Assembly (NCBI GenBank): GCA_937911865.1
Contig: CALDSK010000097.1
Coordinates: forward strand, 1 to 64,000
DNA length: 64,000 bases
Direction of reading: 5' to 3'
From: an uncultured Synechococcus sp.
Lineage (GTDB): Bacteria; Cyanobacteriota; Cyanobacteriia; Phormidesmidales; Phormidesmidaceae
This document shows positions 8,793 through 17,704 of the stretch, one piece after another. Every line of letters begins with the position of its first letter. Position 1 is the stretch's first letter. The notes below the pieces were generated by a model that made no database searches, had not been told where the DNA came from, and saw only the letters and a program-made list of their open reading frames with translations. Position numbers and translations under genes: made by a program.

Positions 8793-9527
8793 ATGGCCCC
8801 CATCGTCGAAATTCTGTCTGACAAAGCGACCCTTATCGAGCGTGCCTACGAATTGACAGTAGAGACCATCAAAAATGCAATCGCAGCTCGTGACAAAGCC
8901 ACCCTTGCCCTCTCCGGTGGCAGCACGCCCAAACCACTCTACGCCGCCCTAGCCAAAGCCGATCTGCCCTGGGATAAAATCTACATCTTCTGGGGCGACG
9001 AACGCTACGTACCCCACGATCACGAAAGAAGCAATGTTCGCATGACTCACGAGGCTTGGCTAAGCCATGTACCCATTCCTGCTGAAAACATCTTCCCCAT
9101 GCCTACCAGCTCAGAAGATCCTGCTCGCGACGCAGCCGAATACGAAAAAACCCTCAAGAACGTCTTTCAGCTATCGGCTGACAGTAGTTTTCCTGCTATA
9201 GACTTCATCCTTCAGGGCATGGGCGACGACGGGCATACGGCTTCTTTATTTCCACATACCGACGCGCTAAACGTAAAAGATAGCCTCGTGACCGTAGGCA
9301 ATCATGATGGCGAACCCCGCATCACCTTCACCGCCCCGTTGATTAACAGCGGTCGCAAAGTTGTCTTTCTAGTTGCGGGTGAAAACAAGCAACCGGCACT
9401 CTCACAGGTATTTTCAGCAGATGCGGATCCCCAAGATTATCCCAGTAAGCTCGTTCAGCCAGCTAACGGACCTCACTGGCTGCTGGATGCAGCAGCGGGA
9501 GAAGGCGTACCCGCCCAGTACAAGTAA
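8793..9527 (+). CDS. pgl: 6-phosphogluconolactonase
   Basis: A 244-residue DevB/SOL-type lactonase that hydrolyses 6-phosphoglucono-1,5-lactone to 6-phosphogluconate, step two of the oxidative pentose phosphate pathway. Diagnostic segments are TLALSGGSTPKPLYAAL near 40-56, IFWGDERYVPHDHERSN near 68-84, and QGMGDDGHTASLFPHT near 145-160. Length is normal for the family. It is soluble and cytoplasmic. In cyanobacteria this enzyme supplies NADPH from glycogen in the dark. No zwf or opcA gene is adjacent. The next gene on the same strand starts 223 bp later. Confidence 0.93.
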   Translation: MAPIVEILSDKATLIERAYELTVETIKNAIAARDKATLALSGGSTPKPLYAALAKADLPWDKIYIFWGDERYVPHDHERSNVRMTHEAWLSHVPIPAENIFPMPTSSEDPARDAAEYEKTLKNVFQLSADSSFPAIDFILQGMGDDGHTASLFPHTDALNVKDSLVTVGNHDGEPRITFTAPLINSGRKVVFLVAGENKQPALSQVFSADADPQDYPSKLVQPANGPHWLLDAAAGEGVPAQYK

Positions 9528-9750
9528 TTCGGTATAAACAGTTCAAGACGAACAGCTCAAGGCAAACAGTTCAGTGCAAGTGCCTGTAAGTATTACGGAA
9601 TATTAGCGATCACCTTTGTTGATAGTAAAATCACCCCATCTCACAGCCTGACGGATATCTTGCCTTACCGTATGAACTAACGGGCGCATGCATCAGCAAG
9701 GCAAGACATCCATCCTATATAAGATTTAGATCTTCTTTCTTTTCTCCGCC

Positions 9751-10746
9751 ATGATCAATTGTCCTAACTGTAACCACCAAAATCCAGACGGCGCATTGCA
9801 ATGCGAGGCCTGTTACACGCCTCTCCCAAGCCTCGCTACCTGTCCGAACTGCAATGCAGCTGTCCAGGCAGATGCCAGCTTCTGTGGCCAGTGCGGCAGT
9901 GACCTGCGCGGAGAAACCCTCTCACCCAGTAGTGGAAGCTCTAGCCAAGGCGCAGGTGGTGAACCTGTAGTTAGCGCCAGCAAGCCCACTCAGCCGGACT
10001 TGATGGCCGCACCGATGAGCATCGAATCGCCCAATGCAGAAGCACCCGATTCAGCGCTCAAAACGCAAAACTTTTTGAATCCAAACGAGAATAGTGACCA
10101 TGAGAATATTGGGGAAGACCTTCCCGATCTCGTCTCTCCAGATCCGCTAATTACGCCTGCACCTATTGGCGGTGAAGCGCCCTCAGCAGAGTCCGAACTC
10201 GCAGCAGAGCTTAAACCTGAACCCTTGGGAGAACCAGAACCCGCAGCAGAACCAGAGGTCAGTGAAGCTAAGTTCATCACCGAACCAGAGGCCGCCGTTG
10301 AAGCGGCTGAGCCTGCAATTGCCAACGAGCCAGCAGTCTCTGTTCCTGAGCCTGTAGCGCCAGCGGCCCACACACCAATACCTATTAACAAATCGCCAGC
10401 TACACAGCTGCAAGTTCGCAGTGTGCGTCTGCGTCAGGTACAAACAGCGACCACAATTGAACTACCGAGAGGGCTATCTATCTTGCGGATTGGGAAACCT
10501 AATGATCACACACCGCCCGATATTGATGTTTCTGGGTTCCCAGACTCAGAAATTGTGTCTAGAGTCCACGCCAATATTCGAGTAGAAGGCGATGCCTACT
10601 ACCTAGAAGATGTGGGTAGTTCTAATGGCACTTACATCAATGGGCTTCCGCTTCCGGTGGGCAATCGCCATCGGCTTCGTCCGGGCGATCGCATTGCTCT
10701 CGGCAAAGGTGATAAAGTCAGCTTCATTTTTGAGTCAGCAAGCTAA
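9751..10746 (+). CDS. Double zinc-ribbon plus FHA domain protein
   Basis: A 331-residue protein. Residues 1-50 contain two CxxC...CxxC zinc ribbons (Cys4, 7, 18, 21 and Cys31, 34, 45, 48). Residues 55-215 are an acidic Pro/Glu/Ala-rich linker with many EPE/AEP triplets. The C-terminal 100 residues are an FHA domain: LRIGKPNDHTPPDIDVSG, then SRVHANIRVEGDAYYLEDVG and SSNGTYINGLPL. The RIG, SRVH and NGT residues are those that contact phosphothreonine. It is likely a cytoplasmic adaptor reading Ser/Thr kinase signals. A second FHA gene follows within 100 bp and is probably co-transcribed. No kinase or phosphatase gene is in view. Confidence 0.85.
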   Translation: MINCPNCNHQNPDGALQCEACYTPLPSLATCPNCNAAVQADASFCGQCGSDLRGETLSPSSGSSSQGAGGEPVVSASKPTQPDLMAAPMSIESPNAEAPDSALKTQNFLNPNENSDHENIGEDLPDLVSPDPLITPAPIGGEAPSAESELAAELKPEPLGEPEPAAEPEVSEAKFITEPEAAVEAAEPAIANEPAVSVPEPVAPAAHTPIPINKSPATQLQVRSVRLRQVQTATTIELPRGLSILRIGKPNDHTPPDIDVSGFPDSEIVSRVHANIRVEGDAYYLEDVGSSNGTYINGLPLPVGNRHRLRPGDRIALGKGDKVSFIFESAS

Positions 10747-10838
10747 AGCAGGTGGACATCTCCGCCCGGCCAAGCCAGCTCTCTTTTTACAAGCTCGGCT
10801 CGGTGTGTCGTTGTCCTTCCCTTCCTTGGTGCCGCGCA

Positions 10839-11237
10839 GTGCCTGCATTGAATAACGTTATCACGCTGTCTTTGCTTCATCCCATTGACAAGACACCTGT
10901 ACAAAGCTGGTCTTTTGAAGAGGAACCAGTTGTTCGTATTGGCCGCTCTGTAGACAACGACGTCGTTCTTTATAGCGCCGTCGTTTCCAGACACCATGTA
11001 GAGCTGCGGCAAAACGAAGACGGCTGGGAGATCCACAATATCGGCACCAATGGGACCTACCTAGCGGGCCAGCGTATAGACAGCAAGCCAGTGCAGGACG
11101 GTCTGGTGATTCGCCTGGCCCGCTCAGGGCCAAATATTCAAATCAACGTCACCCGCCAAACCAAGGGAATGTCTTCTATTCACGCTTTGATTGCGAAGCA
11201 GCAGGCGGCAAAAGAGGAGACCGCTCAGACATCGTAA
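10839..11237 (+). CDS. Small FHA domain protein
   Basis: A protein of about 132 residues that is almost entirely one FHA domain: EEEPVVRIGRSVDNDVVLYS, SRHHVELRQNEDGWEIHNIG, TNGTYLAGQRI. The phosphothreonine-binding Arg, SRHH and TNGT positions are intact. A short Lys/Gln/Glu-rich tail follows. The frame runs back to a GTG at 10752, but those 29 codons are Cys/Pro-rich and unlike the domain. GTG 10839 or TTG 10848 gives the usual family start, so the start is uncertain. It follows the zinc-ribbon FHA gene on the same strand and is closed by a strong hairpin. Probably a phospho-dependent adaptor working with its neighbour. Confidence 0.8.
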   Translation: MPALNNVITLSLLHPIDKTPVQSWSFEEEPVVRIGRSVDNDVVLYSAVVSRHHVELRQNEDGWEIHNIGTNGTYLAGQRIDSKPVQDGLVIRLARSGPNIQINVTRQTKGMSSIHALIAKQQAAKEETAQTS

Positions 11238-11300
11238 GCCGCTGCCACCAGCTTATTAGATTTCTGGCATGCTAGATTTCTTTACAGCACTTGGAAATAG

Positions 11301-11339
11301 GCAATTAGCCGCATAGCTTTAGACTATGCGGCTAATTGC
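11301..11339 (+). terminator. Perfect 16-bp stem-loop after the FHA pair
   Basis: Bases 11301-11316 (GCAATTAGCCGCATAG) are exactly complementary to 11324-11339 across a 7-base loop. It lies 64 bp after the FHA stop and just before the LRAT gene. A short GTTT follows, so it is a reasonable but not classical rho-independent terminator. Its symmetry could also stop transcription from the other side. The TTG at 11336 falls inside the stem, which argues against it as the start of the next gene. Confidence 0.65.
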
Positions 11340-11380
11340 GTTTGAGCACGCGTTCATGCCCAGCGTATCGGAGAAAGCTA

Positions 11381-12067
11381 ATGGCCAGAGGAGATCAGGT
11401 CTATGTGTATCGAGAGGTGGTCGGCATTCCTTACGAGCACCACGGTATAGACTGCGGCGATGGCACGGTTATTCATTACGGTAAGCGAGGGGAGGCGGCA
11501 ATCACTCGGACCACCAAAGCCACCTTTGCGCGAGGAAAAACAATTTACGTAAAGCCGCAGGCAACCTCTTTTATCGCAGATGTGGTCATTGAGCGAGCTG
11601 AAAGCCGTCTGGGCGAGCAGCAGTACGATTTGTTCTTTAACAACTGCGAGCACTTCGCCAACTGGTGCAAAATAGGGCGCAGCGAATGTCTTCAGCTCGA
11701 TAACTTTGGCCTGCGGTCGAGCCAGATCAAACTGCCTCAGGTCGGCGACTTGGCCCGGCAAGCAGCCCAAGATGAGTCGCCAGAGAAAACGCTACGGCTG
11801 TTTCAAGAGGCACTGGGTAATATTGGAATTGCAACCAGCACCTTGCTGCCTCAGTACAAAACTGCCGTAGAAGACGCCCTGAGCTGGCATCAGGTAGCTC
11901 AAAAGGCGCTCAGCCAACAGCGAGAAGACTTAGCACGCGCTGCCTTGCACAAAAAAGTAGAGGCCAAGAAACAAGCAGCTGAGATCAAAGCTCAGCTCAA
12001 TCAACTGTCTGAATTGCAGCTAAGTTTAGAGCAAAATCAAACCATCGCAGCGGGCCGTCTGAGCTAG
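11381..12067 (+). CDS. LRAT-domain (NC-motif, NlpC/P60-like fold) protein with coiled-coil tail
   Basis: A 228-residue protein. The N-terminal 130 residues carry an LRAT-type permuted papain fold: GDQVYVYREVVGIPYEHHGI supplies the catalytic His, and FFNNCEHFANWCK holds the nucleophilic Cys of the NCEHF motif. In eukaryotes such enzymes are acyltransferases or phospholipases A; bacterial members are mostly uncharacterised and may modify lipids or proteins. Residues from about 160 on are alpha-helical, with a Lys/Gln/Ala-rich coiled coil (EAKKQAAEIKAQLNQLSELQ). The ATG at 11381 is preceded by GGAG at proper spacing; the longer TTG frame begins inside the upstream hairpin. There is no signal peptide. 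The substrate is unknown. Confidence 0.8.
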   Translation: MARGDQVYVYREVVGIPYEHHGIDCGDGTVIHYGKRGEAAITRTTKATFARGKTIYVKPQATSFIADVVIERAESRLGEQQYDLFFNNCEHFANWCKIGRSECLQLDNFGLRSSQIKLPQVGDLARQAAQDESPEKTLRLFQEALGNIGIATSTLLPQYKTAVEDALSWHQVAQKALSQQREDLARAALHKKVEAKKQAAEIKAQLNQLSELQLSLEQNQTIAAGRLS

Positions 12068-12129
12068 CACAGCAAATCTGACGCAACAGCTCTAACCCAG
12101 TCGGCGGAAAGGCTAGCTCAACATAAAGC

Positions 12130-13395
12130 CTACTGACTCCTCTGGCGGCGCTTTTTACTCCGATGCCGTCTGCCATCGAGCCAACCCATGGCCAACGTTG
12201 CTGTGTTGCCGTGAATTAAGAGCGACAATAAGACCGTCAGCGTCGTGGCACTCCACAGCATGCCAATGTTATCGAAGCTGGCGTTGACCTGAGCGTAGGC
12301 TAAGTAATAGAAAGAGCCAAAACCACGAATGCCGAGAAATGCGATCGCCCATTGCTCAGAGCGAGACATCCTTAAACCACGCAGGGACAGTACGCCTGAG
12401 AGTAAACGCACACCCAGCATGAACAGAAAGGCAAACAAAAAGTTCTGCCAGGAAAACAAATTGATATTGCTCTGCGCAACAAAACCACCTAGCGCTAATA
12501 GCAACAGGCCAGCAAAAATACGCTCCAACTGCGTTGCAAACTGATGCGGCTTTTGATGATAGTTATGCTCTCTATCAACATTCTGGCGGCCTGCGACTGC
12601 CGCCGCAAACACCGCCAAAAAACCATATCCATGCAGCAGTTCAGCAAACCCGTAAGACAGAAAAATAGCCGCGACGACAAACAGTCCTTCTTGCGTATTC
12701 TCACTCCAGCTCTCGTCTGAAACGCAAAATACATAGTGACCTAGCAGCCATCCAATACCGATGCCTACGGCTACCCCCATCGCCACCCGATAGGTAAAGT
12801 CATAGGCTGCCCAGTTCACTAACCAGCGTCCAATTCCCTCATGCTCCGTCATCCGAATTGCCAGATACACAAAGGGAAAAGCGAGCCCGTCATTTAAACC
12901 TGCCTCTGTAGTCAACCCAAAGCGGACTGGATCCTCACCGCCTTCATTGGGTGGACCGACCTGCACGCTGTGAGCCATCACCGGATCGGTTGGGGCCAAG
13001 CATGCCCCCAGCAGGACTGCATCTGGCCAAGACAGCCCAAAAATCATACGACCCAGCAGCGCCGCACCAGCAATAGAGAGTGGCATCGAAACACACAGCA
13101 GGCGAAAAGCCGTCTGCCAGGTGTGGAAGCGAAACTTTCGATCTATCGCTAAACCTGCCCCTGCGAGGGAAATGATCACAATAATTTCAGTGACATATTC
13201 TGTCACAACCGTATGGACTTTATTCCCTACGGGATCGATTAATGGCAGACCAAGCGATTGACTGAACAGGACAACCGCTAGCAGAAAATAAAGCAGCGGG
13301 ACGTTAATAAAACGGCTTCCTTTCAGGTCAGGGAGCCAGGTTAGTCCCAACAGCGCCAGCCCAAAGGCAATGTAGAAGACGATCTTAGGGTCCAT
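12130..13395 (-). CDS. Cation:proton antiporter (CPA1/NhaP-like)
   Basis: A polytopic membrane protein of about 421 residues with 11-12 hydrophobic segments. The core GACLAPTDPVMAHSVQVGPP and LTTEAGLNDGLAFPFVYLAI contain the TDP and ND pairs that bind cation and proton in Na+(K+)/H+ antiporters. The C-terminus is short and basic (DGRRHRSKKRRQRSQ), without a TrkA-type regulatory domain. In-frame ATGs at 13458, 13419 and 13395 compete and none has a clear Shine-Dalgarno sequence; 13395 (MDPKIVFYIAFG) puts the first membrane helix next to the start. It would exchange monovalent cations for protons in the plasma membrane. Ion specificity cannot be read from the sequence. Confidence 0.85.
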   Translation of the reverse strand: MDPKIVFYIAFGLALLGLTWLPDLKGSRFINVPLLYFLLAVVLFSQSLGLPLIDPVGNKVHTVVTEYVTEIIVIISLAGAGLAIDRKFRFHTWQTAFRLLCVSMPLSIAGAALLGRMIFGLSWPDAVLLGACLAPTDPVMAHSVQVGPPNEGGEDPVRFGLTTEAGLNDGLAFPFVYLAIRMTEHEGIGRWLVNWAAYDFTYRVAMGVAVGIGIGWLLGHYVFCVSDESWSENTQEGLFVVAAIFLSYGFAELLHGYGFLAVFAAAVAGRQNVDREHNYHQKPHQFATQLERIFAGLLLLALGGFVAQSNINLFSWQNFLFAFLFMLGVRLLSGVLSLRGLRMSRSEQWAIAFLGIRGFGSFYYLAYAQVNASFDNIGMLWSATTLTVLLSLLIHGNTATLAMGWLDGRRHRSKKRRQRSQ

Positions 13396-13645
13396 GGCGC
13401 AACGAAGAATGAGCCCCATTAGGTATCGCCTGAGAAAGAGGGCTACGTCATCTATCAAACAACGTAATATGCCGAAAAATGTCCAGGATTACGAACTCAT
13501 CAGCACAGAGAGAGTAACCGGGAACAAAGTTTTTTGAAATCCAGATCTTATTAGAGGCTTTTTAGGTATGATTTGGATCACAAATTAAAGCAATAACTCC
13601 TGATTTTGTCGCTAGGTTCACACTTTCATTTCACACTGCCTAGCT

Positions 13646-14341
13646 ATGCGTATCCTCTTTCAATATTTTCTTTTCGCTAGTGCGCTGACCTTACCGCTAG
13701 CGGTACTTAACCCACCTGCGTCGGCGCAAGAAGAAATCTCGATCGACCCAGACGTAACCGCTCAAATACAAGGAAACACGTCTCATTCACAGGGCACTGC
13801 ATCCCAAGATATAGCGTCTCAAGATATGGCGTCCCAAGATATGGCCCAGAGCTGCAGCGCCGCCGCTGACGAATTGCCTTCCAGCGAGCAGCGCATAGTA
13901 GAGATCCCAGAGTGGCAGGTCAGCTTTGCCATCCCTGAAAATTACCAGACCTTTCAGAGTGGCACAGGTGTAGATGTGCTAGCGCCCAGCAGCTACGCAC
14001 AAACGCAGTGCACGTTTACCCCCAATCCAGCTCGCAATATAGAGCCCTATGGGGTCTCTGTTGCCCTGGTTGATGGCACCGTTACCGAAGATGAGATTCG
14101 CGCTCAGCTCAGTCCAGGGGAAGGTAAGTATCTAGGTCCAACCGGCATGCCCAGCGGCATCGCGCATATGCACACTAGCCAAGATGAAGAGAATCACGAC
14201 CTGGTGCATTTGAGCTTGCCAGTACCTGGGCAAGCAGCCACCATTGTCTTTACGGCTAACACAGACAGTACGGGCGAAATCTTTCAAGAAGATGTTCTAG
14301 AAATCATTCTGGACTCGTTTGAGTTTGAGTCGGATTCTTAG
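13646..14341 (+). CDS. Exported protein of unknown function
   Basis: A 231-residue protein with a clear Sec signal peptide (hydrophobic residues 3-20, likely cleavage after PPASA near residue 27). A low-complexity stretch with three SQD(I/M)A repeats follows near residues 52-66, from a 15-bp DNA repeat. The rest, from about 85, is a compact domain with two Cys (CSAAAD and QCTFTP) that could form a disulfide, and it ends in an acidic helix. It is not a family I recognise. Probably periplasmic or thylakoid-lumenal. It is convergent with ubiD. Confidence 0.7.
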   Translation: MRILFQYFLFASALTLPLAVLNPPASAQEEISIDPDVTAQIQGNTSHSQGTASQDIASQDMASQDMAQSCSAAADELPSSEQRIVEIPEWQVSFAIPENYQTFQSGTGVDVLAPSSYAQTQCTFTPNPARNIEPYGVSVALVDGTVTEDEIRAQLSPGEGKYLGPTGMPSGIAHMHTSQDEENHDLVHLSLPVPGQAATIVFTANTDSTGEIFQEDVLEIILDSFEFESDS

Positions 14342-14420
14342 AGGGCTTTCTTGAATCGTTTCACGTCCTATAGGCGAATGTTACAAACGAATGTTTCTCT
14401 ATCTCAGTCAAGACATTTGC

Positions 14421-15932
14421 CTAATGAATATCATAGCCAAATACATTGGCATCCGCTTCACCTAGGTTGATGTCGTCTAGACCGTATTCCTTCCAGCGGC
14501 GGGTCACTAGCTCGGCCATAATCGGGTCGGACTCTAACTGCTCCCCCCACTCGTGAGCTGTTTCGGGCGCAACCTTAGTTGTGGCATCAATGCCCATTCG
14601 ACTACCAAGACCTAGCCGCTCATTGGCAAAGTCTAACGAGTCAAAAGGGCTGTCGGGCAAGATAAATACGTCGCGAATAGGATCGACCTTTGAGGTAACG
14701 GCCCAGACGACCTGGCGCGGATCGCGGATGTTGATGTCTTTGTCTACAACGATGACGAACTTGGTATAGGTAAATTGCGGCAGCGCGGTCCAAAAGGCCA
14801 TGGCAGCGCGACGCGCCTGGCCAGGATAAGATTTGTCGATAGAAATGATGGCCGCCTTGTAGCTCAACGCCTCCATAGGCAAGAAGAAATCAACGATTTC
14901 AGAAACTTGCTGGCGCAGGATAGGGGTATAAATCCGGTTGAGTGCGATCGCCATCATGGCTTCTTCTTTCGGCGGACGACCGCTGAAGGTCGTCAAATAC
15001 ACGGGCGCTTTACGGTGGGTCATGCAGTGAAAGCGAATTAGCGGCGCGTCTTCATTAATGCCGCCGTAGTAGCCCATATGGTCGCCAAAAGGGCCATCTG
15101 TGGCCGTTTCGCCGGGTGTAATCGTACCTTCCAGCACAAACTCGGACATCGAAGGAACTTCTAAGTCAACGGTTTTGCACTTGGCGAGCGAAACGCCTCT
15201 ACCGCTGTAAAGCCCAGCAAAGAGCCATTCGGAAAGGTCTACCGGAATAGGCGTAGCGGCAGCAAGAATAATCAGCGGATCTACACCAATTGCGATCGCA
15301 ATCTCCAAATTCTTGCCATTCTCCGCCGCCTTGCGCAAATGCCTGGCCCCACCGCGCACCGACAGCCACTGCACTGTCATCGTATTCTTACTTTGCAGCT
15401 GCAAACGGTACACACCGACATTCGGCACGCCTGTTTCACAGTCTTTGGTAATGACCAGCCCCAGGGTAACAACCTTGCCGCCATCTTTGGGATAGGGGCG
15501 GATCATCGGAATCTGGGTTAAATCAACATTGTCATCCAGCTTAACCACCTGCTGACAGACGGGCAGCCAATCGCGCGAGGGCTTTGCCTTCACCACGTCG
15601 AACAGCACCTTGCCCAAATCAATCGCCTGAGAAATCTTTTTCGGCGGCTTCGGCTGCTGCAACATGCCCAGCTTTTTGCCCAGCACTTCTAGCTCTTCTG
15701 GGCTTTCCATACCCATCGCCCAGCATACCCGCTCTACGGTGCCGAGTAGATTCACTACCACCGGATGAGGCGATCCCTTCACGTTTTCAAACATGACAGC
15801 CGGTCCCCCGGCTTGCAGTAAGCGGTTCGAGATTTCGGCAATCTCTAGATTAGGGTCTACCTGAGTTGTCACATTCCGCAGCTGACCACGCGCTTTTACC
15901 GTCTTTAAAAACTCTCGCAGATCTTTCGCCAT
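14421..15932 (-). CDS. ubiD: UbiD-family decarboxylase
   Basis: A 503-residue UbiD protein, the prenylated-FMN-dependent reversible decarboxylase used on 4-hydroxy-3-prenylbenzoate in ubiquinone and plastoquinone synthesis. Recognisable segments are LREFLKTVKARGQLRNV at the start, GGPAVMFENVKGSPHPVVVN near 44-63, the GVYRLQLQSKNTMTVQW block binding prFMN and metal, and EFVLEGTITPGETATDGPFGDHMGYYGG with the catalytic Glu and Asp region. Length matches E. coli UbiD (about 497). The start at ATG 15932 is preceded by GGAG; the longer frame uses a TTG. The UbiX-type prenyltransferase it needs is not in the window. In cyanobacteria the likely pathway is plastoquinone head-group decarboxylation. Confidence 0.88.
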   Translation of the reverse strand: MAKDLREFLKTVKARGQLRNVTTQVDPNLEIAEISNRLLQAGGPAVMFENVKGSPHPVVVNLLGTVERVCWAMGMESPEELEVLGKKLGMLQQPKPPKKISQAIDLGKVLFDVVKAKPSRDWLPVCQQVVKLDDNVDLTQIPMIRPYPKDGGKVVTLGLVITKDCETGVPNVGVYRLQLQSKNTMTVQWLSVRGGARHLRKAAENGKNLEIAIAIGVDPLIILAAATPIPVDLSEWLFAGLYSGRGVSLAKCKTVDLEVPSMSEFVLEGTITPGETATDGPFGDHMGYYGGINEDAPLIRFHCMTHRKAPVYLTTFSGRPPKEEAMMAIALNRIYTPILRQQVSEIVDFFLPMEALSYKAAIISIDKSYPGQARRAAMAFWTALPQFTYTKFVIVVDKDINIRDPRQVVWAVTSKVDPIRDVFILPDSPFDSLDFANERLGLGSRMGIDATTKVAPETAHEWGEQLESDPIMAELVTRRWKEYGLDDINLGEADANVFGYDIH

Positions 15933-16031
15933 AGTCTCCAACGTACCAAACGCGTATCAAACGCACAGTTATCACGGAATGTAACACTTCTAGCGCGTTA
16001 TACCAACGCTTGTCAGCGTAGTTTTGCGACC

Positions 16032-16754
16032 CTAGTTCTGACCTAAGGTCATTCGCTGCAAGTGCATCAGCTCACCGATCCCCTTCTCGGCATAGTCCAG
16101 CATGGCGGTGAGCTGAGCGCGGGTAAAGCTGCCTTCCTCGGCAGTTCCTTGTACCTCGATAAATGTCAGATTTTCATTCATCACGACGTTGAAATCAATA
16201 TCTGCGGCAAAGTCTTCAGGATAGTTCAGATCCAAAAACGGCTCGCCTTCTAATAGGCCGACTGAAACAGCCGCAATCTGATGGCGTAGCGGCGAGGCGG
16301 TGAGTTCACCTTTGGAGAGGAGATGAGCGATCGCATCTTCTAGCGCCACGTAGGCCCCTGTAATCGAGGTTGTACGCGTGCCGCCATCGGCCTGAATCAC
16401 ATCCGCATCCACCGTCAGCGTCCGCTCACCAATGGCATCCAAATCCACCGCTGCTCGCAGGCTGCGCCCAATCAGCCGCTGAATCTCCTGCGTTCGCCCA
16501 GAGAGCTTCATAAACTCACGAGACTTACGGGTGTGGGTAGAGCCCGGCAGCATTCGATACTCTGCTGTCAGCCATCCTTTTCCAGACCCTTTTAGAAAAC
16601 GCGGTACGCTCTCATCGACCGATACCGTGCATAGCACTCGCGTATTACCGCAGTGAGCCAGCACAGAACCCGCTGCATAATTTGTAAACTGACGCTCAAA
16701 CCGAATAGGACGAAGCTGATCGGGCTGGCGATCGTCAGGGCGTTGCCAGGGCAT
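16032..16754 (-). CDS. rph: Ribonuclease PH
   Basis: A 240-residue phosphorolytic 3'-5' exoribonuclease that trims tRNA 3' ends. Family blocks are [40 protein letters not shown] near 60-80, [20 protein letters not shown] near 86-106, and [20 protein letters not shown] near 116-136; the C-terminal [17 protein letters not shown] is also typical. ATG 16754 gives the normal start ([17 protein letters not shown]); the longer frame reads into the small gene upstream. It is probably co-transcribed with that 51-residue membrane-protein ORF, which ends 19 bp before it. Confidence 0.93.
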   Translation of the reverse strand: MPWQRPDDRQPDQLRPIRFERQFTNYAAGSVLAHCGNTRVLCTVSVDESVPRFLKGSGKGWLTAEYRMLPGSTHTRKSREFMKLSGRTQEIQRLIGRSLRAAVDLDAIGERTLTVDADVIQADGGTRTTSITGAYVALEDAIAHLLSKGELTASPLRHQIAAVSVGLLEGEPFLDLNYPEDFAADIDFNVVMNENLTFIEVQGTAEEGSFTRAQLTAMLDYAEKGIGELMHLQRMTLGQN

Positions 16755-16773
16755 AGGCCACTTAAGAAAATAA

Positions 16774-16929
16774 CTACCCAAAGAGCATATAGCTTTCAAC
16801 CGCTAAAACCAAAAACAGTAGGCCGCTTAGCCCTAGACCAAAACCCGTACCAACACCCATACCAAAGAAATCGAAAGAGATCTCTGCCTCTGGATGTAGC
16901 AAGATGTAGCTAATCGAAACAAAACACAT
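16774..16929 (-). CDS. Candidate 51-residue single-span membrane protein upstream of rph
   Basis: A short ATG-to-TAG frame on the rph strand. The product has an N-terminal half with [20 protein letters not shown], a Gly-rich hinge ([13 protein letters not shown]) and a hydrophobic helix [15 protein letters not shown] at the end. The amino-acid order looks protein-like rather than random, and the ORF ends 19 bp before the rph start, as expected for a two-gene transcript. I do not recognise the family with certainty. Cyanobacteria have many small membrane proteins of this size (photosystem and NDH subunits, assembly factors). A chance ORF is the alternative. Confidence 0.45.
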   Translation of the reverse strand: MCFVSISYILLHPEAEISFDFFGMGVGTGFGLGLSGLLFLVLAVESYMLFG

Positions 16930-17083
16930 GCAATAACTACGCTATATTTGGTTGGTCTTAGCGGTAAGAGCAGGTTTGGACGCTATCCCTAGCGCCATCT
17001 AACATTTTTTATACTGCTTGCCAATCTTCATACTGTGTATATCACCGCTAGCCACCTCTTCATACAAACCATCTTTTAACCTT

Positions 17084-17656
17084 ATGGTTTCTCAGCTCAG
17101 AGTTCTTCCCGGCCCACTCAACAGCGGTTCAACGCCTGCGGCCTCTACCATCAAGCGCCATCCGCTACTAAACGCGATTGAAGGCACTGTCCAGGTTTTT
17201 ACCTCGCAGCACCGCACCTTTTTTACCAATGTCATGGTGCAGGCTATGCGAGTCGCGGAGCAGGGGCTACCTGTTTTGGTGGTGCAGTTTTTAAAGGGCG
17301 GAATCAACCAGGGGCCAGAGAACCCGATGAGCATGGGCCAAAATATGGACTGGGTACGCTGCGGCAGTCCTACCTGTATAAAGGGCCCTGATGTCGATGA
17401 CGAAACTCTCACTGCGATTCAAACGCTTTGGCAACATGCTCAGTATGCTGTTCGCGGCGGCGTTTACGGACTGATTGTGTTAGACGAGCTTAGCCTGGCT
17501 ATTGACTTTGGCCTAATTTCAGAAAACGAAGTGCTCACACTGATTAGAGACCGCCCCTCCCACGTAGAAGTCATTTTTACTGGACCACAAATGCCGGAAT
17601 CGCTTTTAGACGTCGCCGACCAGGTGACTCAGTTTCGCCGCAACTACATTGTCTAA
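17084..17656 (+). CDS. CobO/BtuR-like P-loop-fold protein with degenerate Walker A
   Basis: A 190-residue protein with the fold order of cob(I)alamin adenosyltransferase CobO: a first beta strand GTVQVFTSQHRTFFTNVMVQ, then VLVVQFLKGGINQGPENPM, and a Walker-B-like GLIVLDELSLAIDFGLIS near 135-152. True CobO has GEGKGKTT in the first loop; here it is TSQHRTFFTN, with no Gly-Lys-Thr. ATP binding by a standard P-loop is therefore doubtful, while the other CobO elements remain. It may be a non-catalytic relative conserved in cyanobacteria. The start at ATG 17084 is chosen because the 22 codons before it are unlike the family. It is followed by a strong terminator, so it is monocistronic. Confidence 0.7.
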   Translation: MVSQLRVLPGPLNSGSTPAASTIKRHPLLNAIEGTVQVFTSQHRTFFTNVMVQAMRVAEQGLPVLVVQFLKGGINQGPENPMSMGQNMDWVRCGSPTCIKGPDVDDETLTAIQTLWQHAQYAVRGGVYGLIVLDELSLAIDFGLISENEVLTLIRDRPSHVEVIFTGPQMPESLLDVADQVTQFRRNYIV

Positions 17657-17704
17657 GGCGTCCTACTTTACTTAAGGCGTCCCATACTTAAGGCGTCCCA
17701 TTTA

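Noticed and set aside
10752..10838. In-frame N-terminal extension of the small FHA protein
   Set aside because: The residues are Cys/Pro-rich and outside the FHA fold; later GTG or TTG codons fit better.
16755..16799. Longer N-terminus of RNase PH
   Set aside because: It overlaps the small ORF upstream and is unlike other RNase PH starts.
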